Shown: in pieces, positions 1-6,026 of the stretch | Position numbering within the stretch: the first letter of the stretch is position 1 | Layout: every line of letters starts with the position of its first letter | Source of the DNA: Trebonia sp. | GTDB taxonomy: Bacteria; Actinomycetota; Actinomycetes; Streptosporangiales; Streptosporangiaceae | Reading direction: 5' to 3' | Assembly (NCBI GenBank): GCA_030043595.1 | Contig: JASHXJ010000447.1 | Location: 1 to 6,388, forward strand | Length of the DNA: 6,388 bases | Made by a program: the position numbers and the translations under genes | Notes under the pieces: model-generated | The model's input: the letters and a program-made list of their open reading frames with translations, nothing else | Told to the model about the DNA's origin: nothing | Databases searched by the model: none

Positions 1-691
1 GCTTCATGAACTCCACGTAGCGCATCAGCCTGGTCAGGTAGTCGGTGAACAGCTGCACGGTCGCCACAGTGCCGACGCCCCCTGGGTAGAGGGTCGACGG
101 GTGCACGTGGCGGCCTTCCATGAGGCAGAACATCTCGCGTGTGGACCTGCTGACCTGCAGGGCCTCGCGGTAGAACTCGCCCTCGAGCGGGTTGAGCGAG
201 CGCATGATGTCGCCGATGGTCCGGTACCCGTGGTCGCCGGCGTGCGGCGCCTCGGTGCTGTTCGCGCGGTCGAGCACACCCGGGTTGGTCTCCCTGACCA
301 TCCGCTCGCAGAAGTCGACCCCGACCAGGTTCTCCTGGAAGATGTTGTGGTCGAACATGTACTCGGCGGCCTCGCCCAGGTTGATGATCCACTCGCCGAG
401 GTGCGGCGGGCGGACGCCGTAGGCCATGTTCTGGTTGTAGACCGAGCAGGTCGCGTGGTTGTCGCCGCAGATCCCGCAGATCCGGCTGGTGATGAAGTGC
501 GCGTCCCGCGGGTCCTTGCCCTTCATGAAGATGCTGTAGCCGCGGAAGATCGACGAGGTGCTGTGGCACTCGGCGACTCGCTTGGCGGCGAAGTCGATCT
601 TGGTGTAAATCCCGAGACTGCCCACGATCCGCGTGATGGGGTCCCAGGCCATCTCGGTGAGTTCGCCGGTGTCGCCCTTGGTCGTCGTCAT
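1..691 (-). CDS. hhyL: [NiFe]-hydrogenase large subunit, group 1h type, N-terminal part (cut by window edge)
   Basis: This is the catalytic subunit of an H2-uptake [NiFe]-hydrogenase. Only residues 1-230 are present; the family is usually well over 500 aa, and the gene runs off the left edge. The ATG at 691-689 lies 6 nt after the hhyS stop, so the two are co-transcribed and probably translationally coupled; the ribosome site (GGTGAT just upstream) is weak. The first nickel-binding motif is RICGICGDNHA at residues 70-80, with Cys72 and Cys75 as the expected N-terminal pair of metal ligands. The N-terminus reads DPITRIVGSLGIYT (residues 17-30), followed by STSSIFRGYS and FMKGKDPRDAHFITS. These match the actinobacterial high-affinity (1h/Hhy) type as I remember it. 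The canonical RIEGH motif reads RIVGS, so the usual proton-transfer Glu is Val23. The C-terminal Cys pair and the protease-cleaved tail lie outside the window. Family assignment is very sure; the subgroup is fairly sure. Confidence 0.95.
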   Translation of the reverse strand, partial: MTTTKGDTGELTEMAWDPITRIVGSLGIYTKIDFAAKRVAECHSTSSIFRGYSIFMKGKDPRDAHFITSRICGICGDNHATCSVYNQNMAYGVRPPHLGEWIINLGEAAEYMFDHNIFQENLVGVDFCERMVRETNPGVLDRANSTEAPHAGDHGYRTIGDIMRSLNPLEGEFYREALQVSRSTREMFCLMEGRHVHPSTLYPGGVGTVATVQLFTDYLTRLMRYVEFMK

Positions 692-697
692 CGCTGA

Positions 698-1753
698 TCA
701 CCACGTCTTCTGGTAGCCGGTGAGAAGCTCGTTGCCCTTCGCCCGCCACTTGGGCTCTTTGTCCGCGGTGCGGGCGGTGAAGCCGCGCAGGGTGCGGATG
801 GCGGTGCCGTACATCTGGCTGGCCGCGGTCGACACCCGCGCGCCCGGCGGCTCGTCCATGAACGGCATGAACTTGTCGGGGAATCCGGGCATCGTGCACG
901 CGATGCAGATACCGCCCACGTTGGGGCAGCCGCCGACGCCGTTGATCCAGCCGCGCTTGGGTACGTTGCACTTGACCACTGGTCCCCAGCAGCCCAGCTT
1001 GACCAGGCAGGTGGGCGAGCCGTACTCGCCGGCGAACTCGCCCTGCTCGTAGTAGCCGGCGCGGTCGCAGCCCTCGTGCACGGTGGCCTCGAACAGCCAG
1101 CGCGGACGTAGCGCCTCGTCGAGCGGGATCATCGGCGCCTGCCCGGCCACCTGGTACAGCAGGTACAAGATGGTCTCGGACAGGTTGTCTGGGTGGATCG
1201 GGCAGCCCGGGACGCACACGATCGGCAGCCCGGCCTTGGACTTCCAGTCCCAGCCGAGATAGTCGGGCACGCCCATCGCGCCGGTCGGGTTGCCGGCCAT
1301 CGCGTGGATCCCGCCGTAGGTGGCGCACGTGCCGACCGCCAGGATGGCGGTCGCTCTGGGCGCCAGCCGGTCGAGCCATTCGCTGGTTGTCATGGGCTGG
1401 CCGGTCGCGGGGTTGTTGCCGAACCCGCACCAGTAGCCTTCGGCCTTGATCGCCTCGTTCGGTATGGACCCCTCGACGACGAGGACGAACGGCTCGAGTT
1501 CGCCCCTGTCGGCCTTGTGCCACCATTCGATGAAGTTGTCGGCGCCCTGCTCAGGGCCGCATTCGAAGTCGATCAGCGGCCAGTGGACCTGAATCTTCGG
1601 CAGGCCGGGGAGGGCACCGAGGACGATCTCCTCGATGCTGGGCTGGGTCGCGGCGGTGAGCGCGACCGAGTCCCCGTCGCAGCCCAGGCCCCCGTTCATC
1701 CAGAGAATGTGTACGACCGGCTCTTGCTCGGCGTCTGGCACGGCGTCTGGCAT
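698..1753 (-). CDS. hhyS: [NiFe]-hydrogenase small (iron-sulfur) subunit, group 1h type
   Basis: This 351-aa subunit relays electrons from the NiFe site through three Fe-S clusters. The proximal-cluster ligands appear to be Cys25, Asp28, Cys143 (GTCATYGG) and Cys184 (VPGCPIHP). The usual CxxC is thus CxxD (GLGCDGDSVAL), a known trait of the actinobacterial-type enzyme, whose proximal cluster has 3 Cys and 1 Asp. Distal-cluster candidates are His226 and Cys229 (TVHEGCDRAGYYEQGEF), Cys249 and Cys255 (KLGCWGP). Medial-cluster candidates are Cys262, Cys276, Cys283 and Cys286 (GGCPNVGGICIACTMPGFPDKF). There is no twin-arginine signal or membrane anchor at either end, so the dimer should mature in the cytoplasm; 1h enzymes are thought to pass electrons toward the respiratory chain. 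The ATG at 1753-1751 has a clear Shine-Dalgarno, and the protein begins a few residues before the conserved core, as expected. The gene heads the hhySL unit. Confidence 0.96.
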   Translation of the reverse strand: MPDAVPDAEQEPVVHILWMNGGLGCDGDSVALTAATQPSIEEIVLGALPGLPKIQVHWPLIDFECGPEQGADNFIEWWHKADRGELEPFVLVVEGSIPNEAIKAEGYWCGFGNNPATGQPMTTSEWLDRLAPRATAILAVGTCATYGGIHAMAGNPTGAMGVPDYLGWDWKSKAGLPIVCVPGCPIHPDNLSETILYLLYQVAGQAPMIPLDEALRPRWLFEATVHEGCDRAGYYEQGEFAGEYGSPTCLVKLGCWGPVVKCNVPKRGWINGVGGCPNVGGICIACTMPGFPDKFMPFMDEPPGARVSTAASQMYGTAIRTLRGFTARTADKEPKWRAKGNELLTGYQKTW

Positions 1754-1759
1754 GGAACG

Positions 1760-1767
1760 CCACCCTT
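1760..1767 (-). promoter_or_regulatory. Shine-Dalgarno of hhyS
   Basis: On the minus strand AAGGGTGG ends 6 nt before the hhyS ATG. It is a strong purine-rich match to the 16S rRNA tail and fixes the start at 1753. Its upstream edge touches the 9-bp repeat array, so anything binding that array in RNA or DNA would sit against the ribosome site. Confidence 0.7.
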
Positions 1768-1792
1768 CGATCGGCTCGATCAGTTCGATCGG
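1766..1792. repeat. Three tandem 9-bp repeats next to the hhyS start
   Basis: Units TTCGATCGG (1766-1774), CTCGATCAG (1775-1783) and TTCGATCGG (1784-1792) run head to tail. The first and third are identical, and the core TCGATC is shared by all. Degenerate continuations starting TTCG follow at 1793 (TTCGCTGGG) and 1802 (TTCGGCGTG). They lie in the presumed 5' leader of hhyS, 13-39 nt upstream of its ATG. They could be an operator for a protein binding at 9-bp steps, an RNA element, or simple slippage; nothing in the sequence decides. Confidence 0.55.
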
Positions 1793-1820
1793 TTCGCTGG
1801 GTTCGGCGTGCAGCCCGGGG

Positions 1821-1920
1821 TGGCGGCCTTGCGCCGCCAGATCCGGGCCGGACGGTATCCGGGGACCCGGCGAGCCCTTTCTCGCCGCAGTCCCTTGGCG
1901 TGCCGGCTGTTGGCGCCGGC
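1821..1920 (-). promoter_or_regulatory. Run of three GC-rich hairpins in the hhyS leader
   Basis: There are three inverted repeats in 100 nt: TGGCGGC-N5-GCCGCCA (1821-1839), CCGGG-GA-CCCGG (1859-1870, loop too tight for full pairing) and GCCGGC-N7-GCCGGC (1902-1920). If transcription of hhyS starts near 1978, all three lie in the leader RNA and could slow or attenuate transcription, or protect the mRNA. None has a following U-run on the minus strand. In DNA this rich in G+C some hairpins are expected by chance, so only the first, a perfect 7-bp stem with a 5-nt loop, is reasonably persuasive. Confidence 0.3.
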
Positions 1921-1933
1921 TTCCTGACCGCTC

Positions 1934-1946
1934 ATCACGTGATCAC
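1934..1946. promoter_or_regulatory. Overlapping palindromes, possible operator
   Basis: ATCACGTGAT (1934-1943) is a perfect 10-bp palindrome. It overlaps a second perfect one, GTGATCAC (1939-1946). Overlapping dyads of this kind often mark transcription-factor sites. It would lie about 35-45 nt downstream of the candidate hhyS promoter, where a repressor could block elongation. The function is inferred only. Confidence 0.3.
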
Positions 1947-1984
1947 CAGCCCGGCTCCTGGCCACGCAGGCTGCCGGTGGCATC

Positions 1985-2013
1985 AGCGTAAGCCCGTCGC
2001 CACGCGAGTACAA
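1985..2013 (-). promoter_or_regulatory. Candidate sigma70-type promoter for hhySL
   Basis: On the minus strand TTGTAC (2013-2008) and TACGCT (1990-1985) are spaced by exactly 17 bp. Each matches only 3 of 6 consensus bases, but the most conserved actinobacterial ones are present: TTG in the -35, and TA...T in the -10. Transcription would start near 1978 and give a leader of about 225 nt before hhyS. Hydrogenases of this type are usually induced in stationary phase, so a different sigma factor is quite possible. Confidence 0.3.
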
Positions 2014-2033
2014 GACACAAAAGTCAGCCTGTT

Positions 2034-2047
2034 GGACATATCTGTCC
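2034..2047. promoter_or_regulatory. Inverted repeat GGACA-N4-TGTCC, possible activator or repressor site
   Basis: Perfect 5-bp arms GGACA (2034-2038) and TGTCC (2043-2047) flank an AT-rich TATC spacer, in a locally AT-rich patch of a GC-rich region. It lies just upstream of the candidate hhyS -35 hexamer (near -60) and about 130 bp before the divergent regulator gene. It could therefore serve either direction, including autoregulation. The GGAC...GTCC spacing differs from the DosR box, so I do not assign it to that regulator. Confidence 0.35.
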
Positions 2048-2175
2048 GCTTCGCCGGACTCGCGTTGAGGCGATTTGTCCACGTACCCTGGTGACGAACG
2101 GTGACAGCGTGACCGTGCGACCAGCGGGCGGGCTGACAGAACCGGCCGAACGGCGAGCCAACCGGAAAAGGGGCG

Positions 2176-2778
2176 ATGGACAGGGCAGACGACGCGATCA
2201 GCGACAACATTGAGGTCGTTCCGGTCGTGGTCGTATCGCAGACATTCCCGGCCCGGCCATCGTCGATCCCGGACATCCGCGACTTCGTACGCCGCTGCCT
2301 GGCTCAGTCACCGCTCTCGGACGAAGACAATCGCGAGGTGGGCGAGACCGTGTCCCGTGCGCTTCTCGAGGCGGCGGGACCGACCGGCGCGATCAGCGTG
2401 TCCTTCCGGATCTTTCCCGATCACGTCGAAGTCGACGTGCTGCGCTCGGGCATGCAGCTCGGCGCCGCGGGGCTGGACCCGCTGACGTCACTGCTGCGGG
2501 CCGACGGCCACGTGCCGGTAGCCGCGGGCGCTGGCTCTGGCGGCGGTGGTGCCGGCGCCGGCGCCGGCGGCCCTGGCGGCGGTCTGGTGCGCCCCGCGTC
2601 GTTCGCTGAGTGGATGTCCGGCGCGCTGCGCAGGGAAGGCATGACCATGGAGGCGGCCGCACGCCAGCTCGGCGTCTCGGTGAAGACAGTCAGCCGCTGG
2701 GTCGGCGGCACGACCGAGCCACGGTTGCGCGACCTGCGACGGATCCGCGAGCTTTTCGGCGAGATCCCGTTCTCCTGA
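2176..2778 (+). CDS. Probable transcriptional regulator: degenerate RsbW-like domain plus XRE-like HTH
   Basis: This is a 200-aa soluble protein with three parts. Residues about 21-92 (FPARPSSIPDIRDFVRRCL...VGETVSRALLEA...ISVSFRIFPDHVEVDVLRSG) follow the pattern of the N-terminal half of anti-sigma/RsbW-type histidine-kinase-like ATPases. The expected N-box Asn and His (E..tNa..H) are absent, and the frame moves straight on without G1 or G2 boxes, so ATP binding is doubtful. Residues about 117-136 are almost only Gly and Ala, a flexible linker. Residues about 143-195 (FAEWMSGALRREGMTMEAAARQLGVSVKTVSRWVGGTTEPRLRDLRRIRELFG) form a classic XRE/Cro-type helix-turn-helix, with recognition helix VSVKTVSRW. 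The ATG at 2176 has AAAAGGGG directly upstream. It is transcribed divergently from hhySL, the usual setting for a local regulator. I recognise the domains but no named protein. DNA binding is likely; control of hydrogenase is inference. Confidence 0.85.
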   Translation: MDRADDAISDNIEVVPVVVVSQTFPARPSSIPDIRDFVRRCLAQSPLSDEDNREVGETVSRALLEAAGPTGAISVSFRIFPDHVEVDVLRSGMQLGAAGLDPLTSLLRADGHVPVAAGAGSGGGGAGAGAGGPGGGLVRPASFAEWMSGALRREGMTMEAAARQLGVSVKTVSRWVGGTTEPRLRDLRRIRELFGEIPFS

Positions 2779-2817
2779 GCTGCAAGCCATCCGACGGGCT
2801 CGCTCACCGTCCCTGCT

Positions 2818-2844
2818 CGAGGGTGCTAGCCAGCACCGTCCTCG
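2818..2844 (+). terminator. Possible hairpin terminator after the HTH regulator gene
   Basis: GGTGCT (2822-2827), a 4-nt loop AGCC and AGCACC (2832-2837) form a perfect 6-bp stem about 40 nt after the stop codon. Flanking CGAG (2818-2821) and CTCG (2841-2844) can extend it past a small bulge. No T-run follows, which is common for actinobacterial terminators but makes the call uncertain. Confidence 0.4.
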
Positions 2845-2870
2845 GCTGACGCGCGCCTTCCTGTCAGGTC

Positions 2871-2898
2871 TAGACAGTTGCGACGGGACACTTATGGC
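2871..2898 (+). promoter_or_regulatory. Candidate promoter for the YceI gene and hypF
   Basis: TAGACA (2871-2876) matches 5 of 6 bases of the -35 consensus and is followed after 16 bp by TATGGC (2893-2898), a poor -10. The -35 overlaps a palindrome GTCTAGAC (2868-2875), which itself could be an operator. If real, transcription begins near 2905. That places the alternative TTG start at 2878 upstream of the message and favours GTG 2935 for the YceI gene. Confidence 0.3.
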
Positions 2899-2934
2899 TG
2901 GACCTTCGCCGGGGCGGAGCTTTACGGTTGTGCC

Positions 2935-3510
2935 GTGGCTGACATCTCGGGGACATACCAGCTCGGCCCAGACTCCGGCCGGGTGCTCATCAAAACGGGC
3001 CGCGCGGGTGTCGCCGCGCGGGCCGGGCACGACCTGACAATCGAGATCACCCGCTGGTCGGCGAAGGTCACGGTCCCTGACGGCGACGTCTCTGCCGCGA
3101 CGGTCACCGCCGAGCTCGACCTGGGCTCCCTGGCCGTCCGCGAGGGAACAGGAGGCGCCAAGCCGCTCACCGACAAGGACCGCGGCGACATCCAGAACAC
3201 GGCGCGGAAGATCCTTGTCACCGATGGCCAGGCGACCGCCGGGTTCACCTCGACCCGGGTCATTCCGTCGGGTTCGGGCGGCGCGGTCGAGGGGACGCTC
3301 GCCTTCCGCGGACGCTCGCAGCCCGCGCGGCTGCAGGTGATAGGCGCAGCACCCGGCCGCTTCCGGGGCAGCGTCACGATACGGCAGACCGACTTCGGCA
3401 TCACGCCGTACTCGGGGTTCTTCGGCGCGCTGAAACTGCGCGACGAGGTCACTGTCGAGTTCGAAGCCGACCTCTCGCGCGCCGCCGGGGCGCAGCCGCC
3501 TGCTTCGTAG
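2935..3510 (+). CDS. YceI-family protein, cytoplasmic type
   Basis: This is a 191-aa protein of the YceI family, a lipocalin-like beta barrel whose studied members bind polyisoprenoid-type lipids. Family hallmarks are ISGTYQLGPDSGRVLIKTGRAGVAARAGHDL (residues 4-34, with the conserved GHDL), the LAVREGTGG-KPLTDKDRGDI stretch near 67-86, LAFRGRSQPARL near 122-133 and the C-terminal QTDFGITPYSGFFGALKLRDEVTVEFEADL. No signal peptide precedes the barrel, so unlike Escherichia coli YceI it should stay in the cytoplasm. The frame is open back to a TTG at 2878. I chose GTG 2935 because the conserved fold begins at once and the upstream residues look unconserved; GGAG at 2916 is rather far to act as its ribosome site, so the start is not certain. 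The stop is 7 nt before hypF, which suggests one operon. The ligand and any role in hydrogenase function are unknown. Confidence 0.9.
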   Translation: MADISGTYQLGPDSGRVLIKTGRAGVAARAGHDLTIEITRWSAKVTVPDGDVSAATVTAELDLGSLAVREGTGGAKPLTDKDRGDIQNTARKILVTDGQATAGFTSTRVIPSGSGGAVEGTLAFRGRSQPARLQVIGAAPGRFRGSVTIRQTDFGITPYSGFFGALKLRDEVTVEFEADLSRAAGAQPPAS

Positions 3511-3517
3511 GCACGCC

Positions 3518-5851
3518 GTGCCCCAGGTAGTCCGGACGGCCCTGCGGGTGGAGGGGATCGTTCAGGGAGTCGGCTTCCGGCCGTTCGTGTACTCACTGGC
3601 CACCGGCCTCGGGCTCGGCGGGCTGGTGGGCAACGACGTGGACGGAGTGTTCGCCGAGGTGGAGGGCCCGCCCAGAGCGGTGCGGGAGTTCCTTCGTCGG
3701 CTGGAGCAGAACGCCCCTCCGCTGGCACGGATCGACCGGATCACCGCTACCGACATGACACCAGAAGGAACGGCGTCGTTCCAGATCGTCGCCAGTGAAC
3801 CCGCCGGCGGGCGGAGGACACTGATCGCCGCGGACAGTGCCACGTGCGCGGACTGCCTGCGCGAGCTGTCCGACCCGGCCGACCGCCGCTACGGGTACCC
3901 CTTCATCAACTGCACCAACTGCGGGCCGCGGTTCACCATCGTCAGGGACGTGCCCTACGACAGGCCGCTGACCACCATGGCCAGCTTCGCGATGTGCGAC
4001 CTGTGCGCGGCCGAGTACCACAACCCGGCCGACCGCCGATTCCACGCGCAGCCGGTCTGCTGCCCGTCGTGCGGCCCCGCGCTCGCGGTGCTCGACGGCA
4101 CGGGAAAGGCACTTCCGGACGAGGGCTCGCCGATTGACGCTGCCGCGCGGCTGCTGCGGTCGGGCCGCATCGTCGCCGTCAAGGGGCTGGGCGGCTATCA
4201 CCTGGCAGCGGACTCCTCCTGCGAGGAGGCGGTCGTCGCGCTGCGCGCCCGTAAGCACCGAGAGGACAAGCCCTTCGCGGTCCTGGCCGCCGACCTGGCG
4301 GCGGCCAGGCGGCTGTGCGACATCGACTCCGCCGCCGCCGGACTGCTTACCAGCCGGGCAAGGCCCATCGTGCTGCTGCCACGGCGCGGCGCGAAAGCAG
4401 CCGACTCCGACGCTGACGCGAATGTCGCACGCGCGACCGCGCCAGGGAACCGCCATCTCGGCATCATGCTCCCCTATACCCCGCTGCACCATCTGCTGGT
4501 CAACGCGGCGGCCCATCCCCTCGTGCTGACGAGCGGGAACGTATCCGACGAGCCGATCGCGTACCGCGATGCCGACGCGCTGGCGAGGCTGGGCCGAATC
4601 GCCGACGCGTTCCTCACCCATGACCGGCTCATCCACATCCGGACCGACGACTCGGTGGTTCGCGCGTTCCGCGGGCGTCCGATGCCCATCAGGCGGTCAC
4701 GCGGGTACGCACCCGAGCCCGTGACCGTGCCTGCCGGGTTCCCGCGCCCGGTGCTGGCCTGCGGCGCCGAGCTGAAGAGCACGTTCTGCCTGGCCAAGGA
4801 ACAGCACGCGTTCGTCTCCCAGCACATCGGAGACCTGGAGAACACCGAGACGCTGCGGTCGTTCACCGAGGGCATCGAGCATTTCCGGCGGCTGTTCGAC
4901 ATCGCGCCGCAGGTCGTGGCGCATGACCTGCATCCGGAGTACCTGTCCACGAAGTACGCGCTTGAGCTGGCCGACGTCGACCTTGTGGGCGTGCAGCATC
5001 ACCACGCCCACATCGCCTCCTGCCTGGCCGATAACGGCGCGGACGGGGGCGCCCCCGTCATCGGCGTCGCCTTCGACGGCACCGGCTACGGCACCGACGG
5101 CACGATCTGGGGCGGTGAGTTCCTGATCGCGGACCACGCGGACTTCCGTCGCTGCGGCCATCTGGCGCCGGTGCCGATGCCCGGCGGCCAGGCCGCCATC
5201 AGGCAGCCATGGCGAATGGCGGCCGCCTACGTCGACACGGGCTGTCCGGACATCGCGCCGGATCAGCTGGACGTCGCAAGGCGCAACGAGGCGAGCTGGG
5301 CCGTCGTCCTCAGCATGGCGCGGCGCGGCGTCAACTCACCGCTGACATCGAGCGCGGGACGGCTCTTCGACGCTGTCGCCGCCATCCTCGGCGTCCGGGA
5401 CGCGGTCAACTACGAGGGCCAGGCCGCGATCGAACTCGAGCAGCTCGCAGATCCCGCTGAGCGCGGCGGCTACGAGGCGGCGATCGAGCCAACACAGCCG
5501 TTCCGCGTGTACGGCGGCGATCTCGTGCGCGCCGCCGTCGTCGATCTCGCGGACGGGGTGCCCCGCGAGATCGCCGCGGCGCGCTTCCACAACGGCATGG
5601 CGGCGCTAGTGCAAGCGGGCTGCCTGCTGGCACGCGAGCGGTACGGCCTGCACACGGTGGCGCTGTCAGGCGGCGTCTTCCAGAACGCACTGCTGCTGGA
5701 ACAGGCGGTCTGCCGACTGGAGGCGTGCGGGTTCCGCGTCCTGGTTCACTCGCGCGTGCCGTGCAACGACGGCGGGATCAGCCTCGGCCAGGCGGTCGTC
5801 GCCGCGGCCAGGGACAGGCGCGTGACAGGCCTGCCGTCATTCGGCTGTTGA
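3518..5851 (+). CDS. hypF: Carbamoyltransferase HypF, hydrogenase maturation
   Basis: HypF uses carbamoyl phosphate and ATP to carbamoylate the C-terminal Cys of HypE, which then dehydrates it to the thiocyanate that donates cyanide to the NiFe site. At 777 aa it has the full family length, with all domains in order. The acylphosphatase domain spans about 5-92 (VEGIVQGVGFRPFVY with Arg21; Asn39 in GND). Two zinc fingers follow, with Cys110/113/132/135 (CADC, CTNC) and Cys160/163/182/185 (CDLC, CPSC). The YrdC-like domain covers about 204-395 (GRIVAVKGLGGYHLAAD, KHREDKPFAVL, LTSGNVSDEPI). The C-terminal Kae1-like domain covers about 410-768, with HHHAH at 494-498, GVAFDGTGYGTDGTIWGGEFL, SSAGRLFDAVAA, LSGGVFQN and CNDGGISLGQ. 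The GTG at 3518 gives the normal HypF N-terminus; no strong Shine-Dalgarno is visible, so translation may be coupled to the YceI gene 7 nt upstream. No key residue looks missing. Confidence 0.98.
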   Translation: MPQVVRTALRVEGIVQGVGFRPFVYSLATGLGLGGLVGNDVDGVFAEVEGPPRAVREFLRRLEQNAPPLARIDRITATDMTPEGTASFQIVASEPAGGRRTLIAADSATCADCLRELSDPADRRYGYPFINCTNCGPRFTIVRDVPYDRPLTTMASFAMCDLCAAEYHNPADRRFHAQPVCCPSCGPALAVLDGTGKALPDEGSPIDAAARLLRSGRIVAVKGLGGYHLAADSSCEEAVVALRARKHREDKPFAVLAADLAAARRLCDIDSAAAGLLTSRARPIVLLPRRGAKAADSDADANVARATAPGNRHLGIMLPYTPLHHLLVNAAAHPLVLTSGNVSDEPIAYRDADALARLGRIADAFLTHDRLIHIRTDDSVVRAFRGRPMPIRRSRGYAPEPVTVPAGFPRPVLACGAELKSTFCLAKEQHAFVSQHIGDLENTETLRSFTEGIEHFRRLFDIAPQVVAHDLHPEYLSTKYALELADVDLVGVQHHHAHIASCLADNGADGGAPVIGVAFDGTGYGTDGTIWGGEFLIADHADFRRCGHLAPVPMPGGQAAIRQPWRMAAAYVDTGCPDIAPDQLDVARRNEASWAVVLSMARRGVNSPLTSSAGRLFDAVAAILGVRDAVNYEGQAAIELEQLADPAERGGYEAAIEPTQPFRVYGGDLVRAAVVDLADGVPREIAAARFHNGMAALVQAGCLLARERYGLHTVALSGGVFQNALLLEQAVCRLEACGFRVLVHSRVPCNDGGISLGQAVVAAARDRRVTGLPSFGC

Positions 5852-6026
5852 TCAGCGGCACCAGAAGCACCCAACGGCATCGTTTTCACTTCGGCCCCGT
5901 CCCCGTTCGTCACGCCGACCCACCCGTGGCCTTTGCATGCGGCCCGGATGCTGCGGGACCAGGCCAGCATGGACGGCAGCGCCGCCGTTGGACGTGAGGA
6001 CCCCACCGAGGGGCGAAAACGACTGG

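Larger units (their letters stand above)
1754..2175. other. Divergent control region between hhyS and the HTH regulator gene
   Basis: This 422-bp stretch separates two outward-facing genes. I see no credible protein in it: the open frames on both strands are arginine- and proline-rich products of GC bias. It holds, from the hhyS side outward, a Shine-Dalgarno, three 9-bp repeats, three hairpins, a 10-bp palindrome, a weak minus-strand promoter and an inverted repeat. The plus-strand end (about 2050-2175) carries no promoter that I can support, although AAAAGGGG directly before the ATG at 2176 can serve as a ribosome site. The length and clustering of symmetrical sequences fit regulated, starvation-responsive control, but this is inference. 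Confidence 0.6.

Noticed and set aside
101..697. Long plus-strand open frame opposite hhyL
   Set aside because: It is an antisense shadow of hhyL: the product is Val-, Arg- and Asp-rich with no known domain, while the minus strand encodes unmistakable hydrogenase motifs.
1193..1927. 244-codon plus-strand open frame across hhyS and its leader
   Set aside because: It mirrors hhyS codons, has no plausible start context and no domain, and would run head-on through the hydrogenase promoter region.
2034..2047. DosR or LexA box reading of the GGACA/TGTCC repeat
   Set aside because: The spacing between GGAC and GTCC is 6 bp rather than the 4 bp of the DosR core, and GAAC-N4-GTTC of the actinobacterial LexA box is absent.
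1780..2082. 100-codon minus-strand frame in the divergent region, possible small protein ahead of hhyS
   Set aside because: The composition is Arg-rich and unconserved in appearance, no good ribosome site was seen, and it covers the symmetrical control sequences.
2516..2590. GC-rich simple repeat (GCCGGC units) as a possible structural or regulatory element
   Set aside because: It is in frame and encodes the Gly/Ala linker of the regulator, which explains it.
2878..2934. Extended N-terminus of the YceI protein from a TTG start
   Set aside because: The extra 19 residues do not form a signal peptide or match the family, and they overlap the candidate promoter; GTG 2935 fits better.
2488..3030. 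180-codon minus-strand frame spanning the regulator end and YceI start
   Set aside because: It overlaps two well-supported plus-strand genes and gives a low-complexity Ala/Arg/Gly product.
3593..4636. 347-codon minus-strand frame inside hypF
   Set aside because: It is a shadow produced by high G+C; hypF is full length with intact motifs on the other strand.
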